Assembly: GCA_964580965.1 (NCBI GenBank) | Contig: CAZOLZ010000074.1 | Coordinates: forward strand, 1-7,537 | Reading direction: 5' to 3' | Origin: CAIUKX01 sp964580965 | GTDB lineage: Bacteria > Bacteroidota > Bacteroidia > Flavobacteriales_D > Crocinitomicaceae | Length of the DNA: 7,537 nucleotides | Part shown: one piece after another, positions 5,938 through 7,537 of the stretch | How the letters are laid out: each line of letters starts with the position of its first letter | How positions within the stretch are numbered: position 1 is the first letter of the stretch | Program-made: the position numbers and the translations under genes | The notes under the pieces: model-generated | What the model saw: only the letters and a program-made list of their open reading frames with translations | Told to the model about the DNA's origin: nothing | Databases searched by the model: none

Positions 5938-6088
5938 GGTTCTGTCGTATCTGACTATTTTGTTGCTTTTCTTTATACAAAATGGAATCAGATAGATAAC
6001 TAAAGTGCTGATTTTCAATTGAATTTATTTTGTAACATTTGGATTTTATCCGTTCAAATCGATTAAATTTGGTAGATGCGACAGCACC
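5938..6088. mobile_element. 151-bp MITE-like element with IS6-like inverted ends
   Basis: The left end GGTTCTGTCGTATCTG (5938-5953) and the inverted right end GGTGCTGTCGCATCTA (complement of 6073-6088) agree in 13 of 16 positions and resemble IS6-family termini. The interior (about 120 bp) is AT-rich with no complete gene; a minus-strand frame (with RIKSKCYKINS and SYLSDSILYKEK) might be transposase debris. No 8-bp target duplication is seen (AGATCCCA on the left, GATTTTAT on the right), which fits the deletion of the IS3 relic on the left. It may be a non-autonomous derivative or an internally deleted IS. The right end lies 7 bp past the kinase stop codon. Confidence 0.55.
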
Positions 6089-6095
6089 GATTTTA

Positions 6096-6944
6096 TTAGA
6101 TCTGAAAAGATATTTTAAAACAGCTACCCTCTCCCAATATTGATGAAACCGATATAGCCCCTTTATTAATTTCAATATATTCCTTGGCGATACTCAAACC
6201 TAATCCGGTTCCCTGCATTTCTGTAACATTATTTGCACGAAAGAAAGGCTCAAATAGTTGTGACTGTTCCTCTACTGGAATACCTATACCATAATCCTTA
6301 ACTATCAATATAACTTCTTTTGATCTAAAAATTAAATCCAACTTAGGATTCTCTTTTCCTTTAGAATATTTAAAGGCATTATTGATTAAATTAGTCAACG
6401 AATGTTTAAGTAATTTAACGTCTAGATAGACCAAGCGCACTTTTCCCTCTGAAGAAAACTCTATCATTCTATTATCCTGCTGAATCAAATTAAATTCTTT
6501 TACCAACTTCTCTAAAAAACCTATCAAATCAACATCTTCGGGATAATATCCAACATTTCCAGAGGTTGCCTTACCTAAACCAAGTATATCCTCTATTAGA
6601 TCTGTCATAGTAGAAACTGCATCTGTAATGCGCTTAGTTACTTTAGAATACTTTTCGGCGCTTTGTTTTACCGTCATACGATTCATCATTTCAAGTAACT
6701 CAGAATTAGATTGAATAATAGCTAGTGGTGTTCTAAACTGATGTGATGCAACAGCAACAATCCTTGATTTTAATTGGCCTAATTCCTTTTCTCGGGCTAA
6801 TGAAGCTTCTAATTCTAAATTAGCTTTAGCTAACTTGCTCATTGAATTATATAATTCAATGCTCTTTAATTCAAGAAGCTGCTCTGCCGCTTTGCGGGCT
6901 TTAAAATCTCTTTCCCGAGCTTTAATAAGTAATTCTTGATTCAT
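6096..6944 (-). CDS. Soluble H-NOX-associated histidine kinase
   Basis: Sensor kinase without its own sensing domain or membrane segment, expected to autophosphorylate on H68 and to be controlled by the H-NOX protein encoded just upstream. Residues 8-60 form a charged coiled coil; HisKA follows (about 58-125) with the H-box VASHQFRTPLAIIQSN. The ATPase domain has the N-box NLINNAFKYS (N185/N189), the G1 box KDYGIGIP (D217, G219, G221), the F-box LFEPFF (230-235) and the G2 box GTGLGLSIAKEY (245-256). The C-terminus FKISFQI is a normal end, so the 282-residue protein looks complete. The gap to the H-NOX gene is only 7 nt, which implies one transcript. The architecture matches HnoK-type kinases; calling it HnoK rests on this neighbourhood. 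No terminator is seen before the IS6-like element that begins 7 bp downstream. Confidence 0.93.
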   Translation of the reverse strand: MNQELLIKARERDFKARKAAEQLLELKSIELYNSMSKLAKANLELEASLAREKELGQLKSRIVAVASHQFRTPLAIIQSNSELLEMMNRMTVKQSAEKYSKVTKRITDAVSTMTDLIEDILGLGKATSGNVGYYPEDVDLIGFLEKLVKEFNLIQQDNRMIEFSSEGKVRLVYLDVKLLKHSLTNLINNAFKYSKGKENPKLDLIFRSKEVILIVKDYGIGIPVEEQSQLFEPFFRANNVTEMQGTGLGLSIAKEYIEINKGAISVSSILGEGSCFKISFQI

Positions 6945-6951
6945 ATTGTAC

Positions 6952-7488
6952 TTATATTTTACTCACTTTCAACATAACCGTCTGCCCATCATCTTCTTCC
7001 CTTATTTTTGCGACATCAACACCCTCTTTAAAATGCTTCGCAGCCCCTTTTATCAGCCCGATAGCCAAATCAGACAATCGCCTTGAAGATATATAATTGA
7101 CTATCATTTCTTGGTCACTTTTTATTTTTGCTTCGAATTTAGGCAATTCTGCATCTGGATATAGTTTTAAAACTTCCGGATGGATATATTGATCTATAGA
7201 GTTTAAAAATTCAAATAAATTAGCCTTATCCATAAATACAGGATAACTGTCTTTTAAAGTGACGAAGAAATATTCACCAAAAACCGTCAACAACGCCGGT
7301 ACTGGAATACCTTTTATTTCAGATAATTTTGCAACCATCTTAAACATATCTTTATGACTATATGTACCTACAGAAGTGTAGACACCTTCCGTTTCGAGTT
7401 CACATTCATCAATTATCTGTTGAACTACTTCTAAACCAAACTCATTTTCAACGAGCTCCAAAAATTCAGTAAATACAATTCCTTTCAT
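6952..7488 (-). CDS. hnoX: H-NOX haem sensor protein (haem NO-binding domain)
   Basis: Stand-alone cytoplasmic haem protein that binds gaseous ligand, most likely NO, and signals to the adjacent kinase. The 178 residues cover one complete H-NOX domain with the family's standard start MKGIVFTEFLELVE. The proximal haem ligand is H103 in YIHPEVLKLYPDAELP, and the haem-propionate motif Y-x-S-x-R is intact as Y132, S134, R136. GVYTSVGTYSH and IPVPALLTVFGEYFF are further family blocks. The position matching the distal Tyr140 of O2-binding H-NOX proteins appears to be L141 (in LAIGLIKGAAKHF), which suggests an apolar pocket and NO selectivity; that alignment was done by eye. It is first in an operon with the kinase, 7 nt apart. 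Only 49 bp upstream are visible; they are AT-rich with a T8 run and no clear TAnnTTTG box. Confidence 0.95.
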   Translation of the reverse strand: MKGIVFTEFLELVENEFGLEVVQQIIDECELETEGVYTSVGTYSHKDMFKMVAKLSEIKGIPVPALLTVFGEYFFVTLKDSYPVFMDKANLFEFLNSIDQYIHPEVLKLYPDAELPKFEAKIKSDQEMIVNYISSRRLSDLAIGLIKGAAKHFKEGVDVAKIREEDDGQTVMLKVSKI

Positions 7489-7537
7489 AATTTATAGTTT
7501 TTAATTTTAGTCCAAAAAAAATACCTTTTCCTAATAT

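Noticed and set aside
2798..6088. A genuine IS6-bounded compound transposon carrying the adhesin gene
   Set aside because: The outer flanks (TGTTCTCT and GATTTTAT) are not a target duplication and no IS6 transposase gene is present; kept only as a hypothesis.
5927..6175. Minus-strand frame of 82 codons overlapping the kinase 3' end and the IS6-like element
   Set aside because: Its first part is an out-of-frame reading of the kinase gene; only the portion inside 5938-6088 might be old transposase sequence, and it is not recognisable.

Overview
The window looks like an accessory stretch of a Bacteroidetes chromosome, probably a marine or aquatic Flavobacteriia-type organism. Three things point there. 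The DNA is AT-rich. The large secreted protein ends in a type IX secretion (T9SS) sorting domain and carries a SprB-type repeat. Several intergenic regions hold TAnnTTTG boxes, the -7 promoter motif of this phylum, and clear Shine-Dalgarno sites are absent. This assignment is inference from gene content.

Layout. Positions 1-960 hold the 3' part of an IS481-type insertion sequence with an apparently intact DDE transposase. Positions 961-1264 are a spacer with a candidate promoter and a short unidentified coding remnant. A REC-LytTR response regulator follows (1265-2014, +). Positions 2015-3121 are a graveyard: the broken start of an exported protein (2119-2208), a heavily decayed IS1595-type transposase (2336-2764), a solitary IS6-like end (2798-2813) and a decayed minus-strand gene (2854-3121). 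A strong terminator (3124-3159) closes a 695-residue T9SS adhesin-like protein with seven Cys-paired Ig-like repeats (3204-5291, -). Positions 5520-5937 are a fossil IS3-family OrfAB. It is cut off by a 151-bp element with IS6-like ends (5938-6088), which stops 7 bp after the stop codon of a soluble histidine kinase (6096-6944, -). That kinase follows an H-NOX haem sensor (6952-7488, -) in a tight operon.

How the genes work together. The functional core is the H-NOX/histidine kinase pair, which matches the known NO-sensing HnoX-HnoK arrangement: ferrous haem in H-NOX binds NO and controls autophosphorylation of the kinase. No response regulator sits directly beside the pair. The only receiver in the window is the REC-LytTR regulator 4 kb away on the other strand, and a partnership is possible but unproven. 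The T9SS protein is probably an independent surface or secreted adhesin. At least four mobile-element lineages (IS481, IS1595, IS3, IS6-like), in different states of decay, lie between these genes, so the region looks like a repeated insertion target rather than one designed island.
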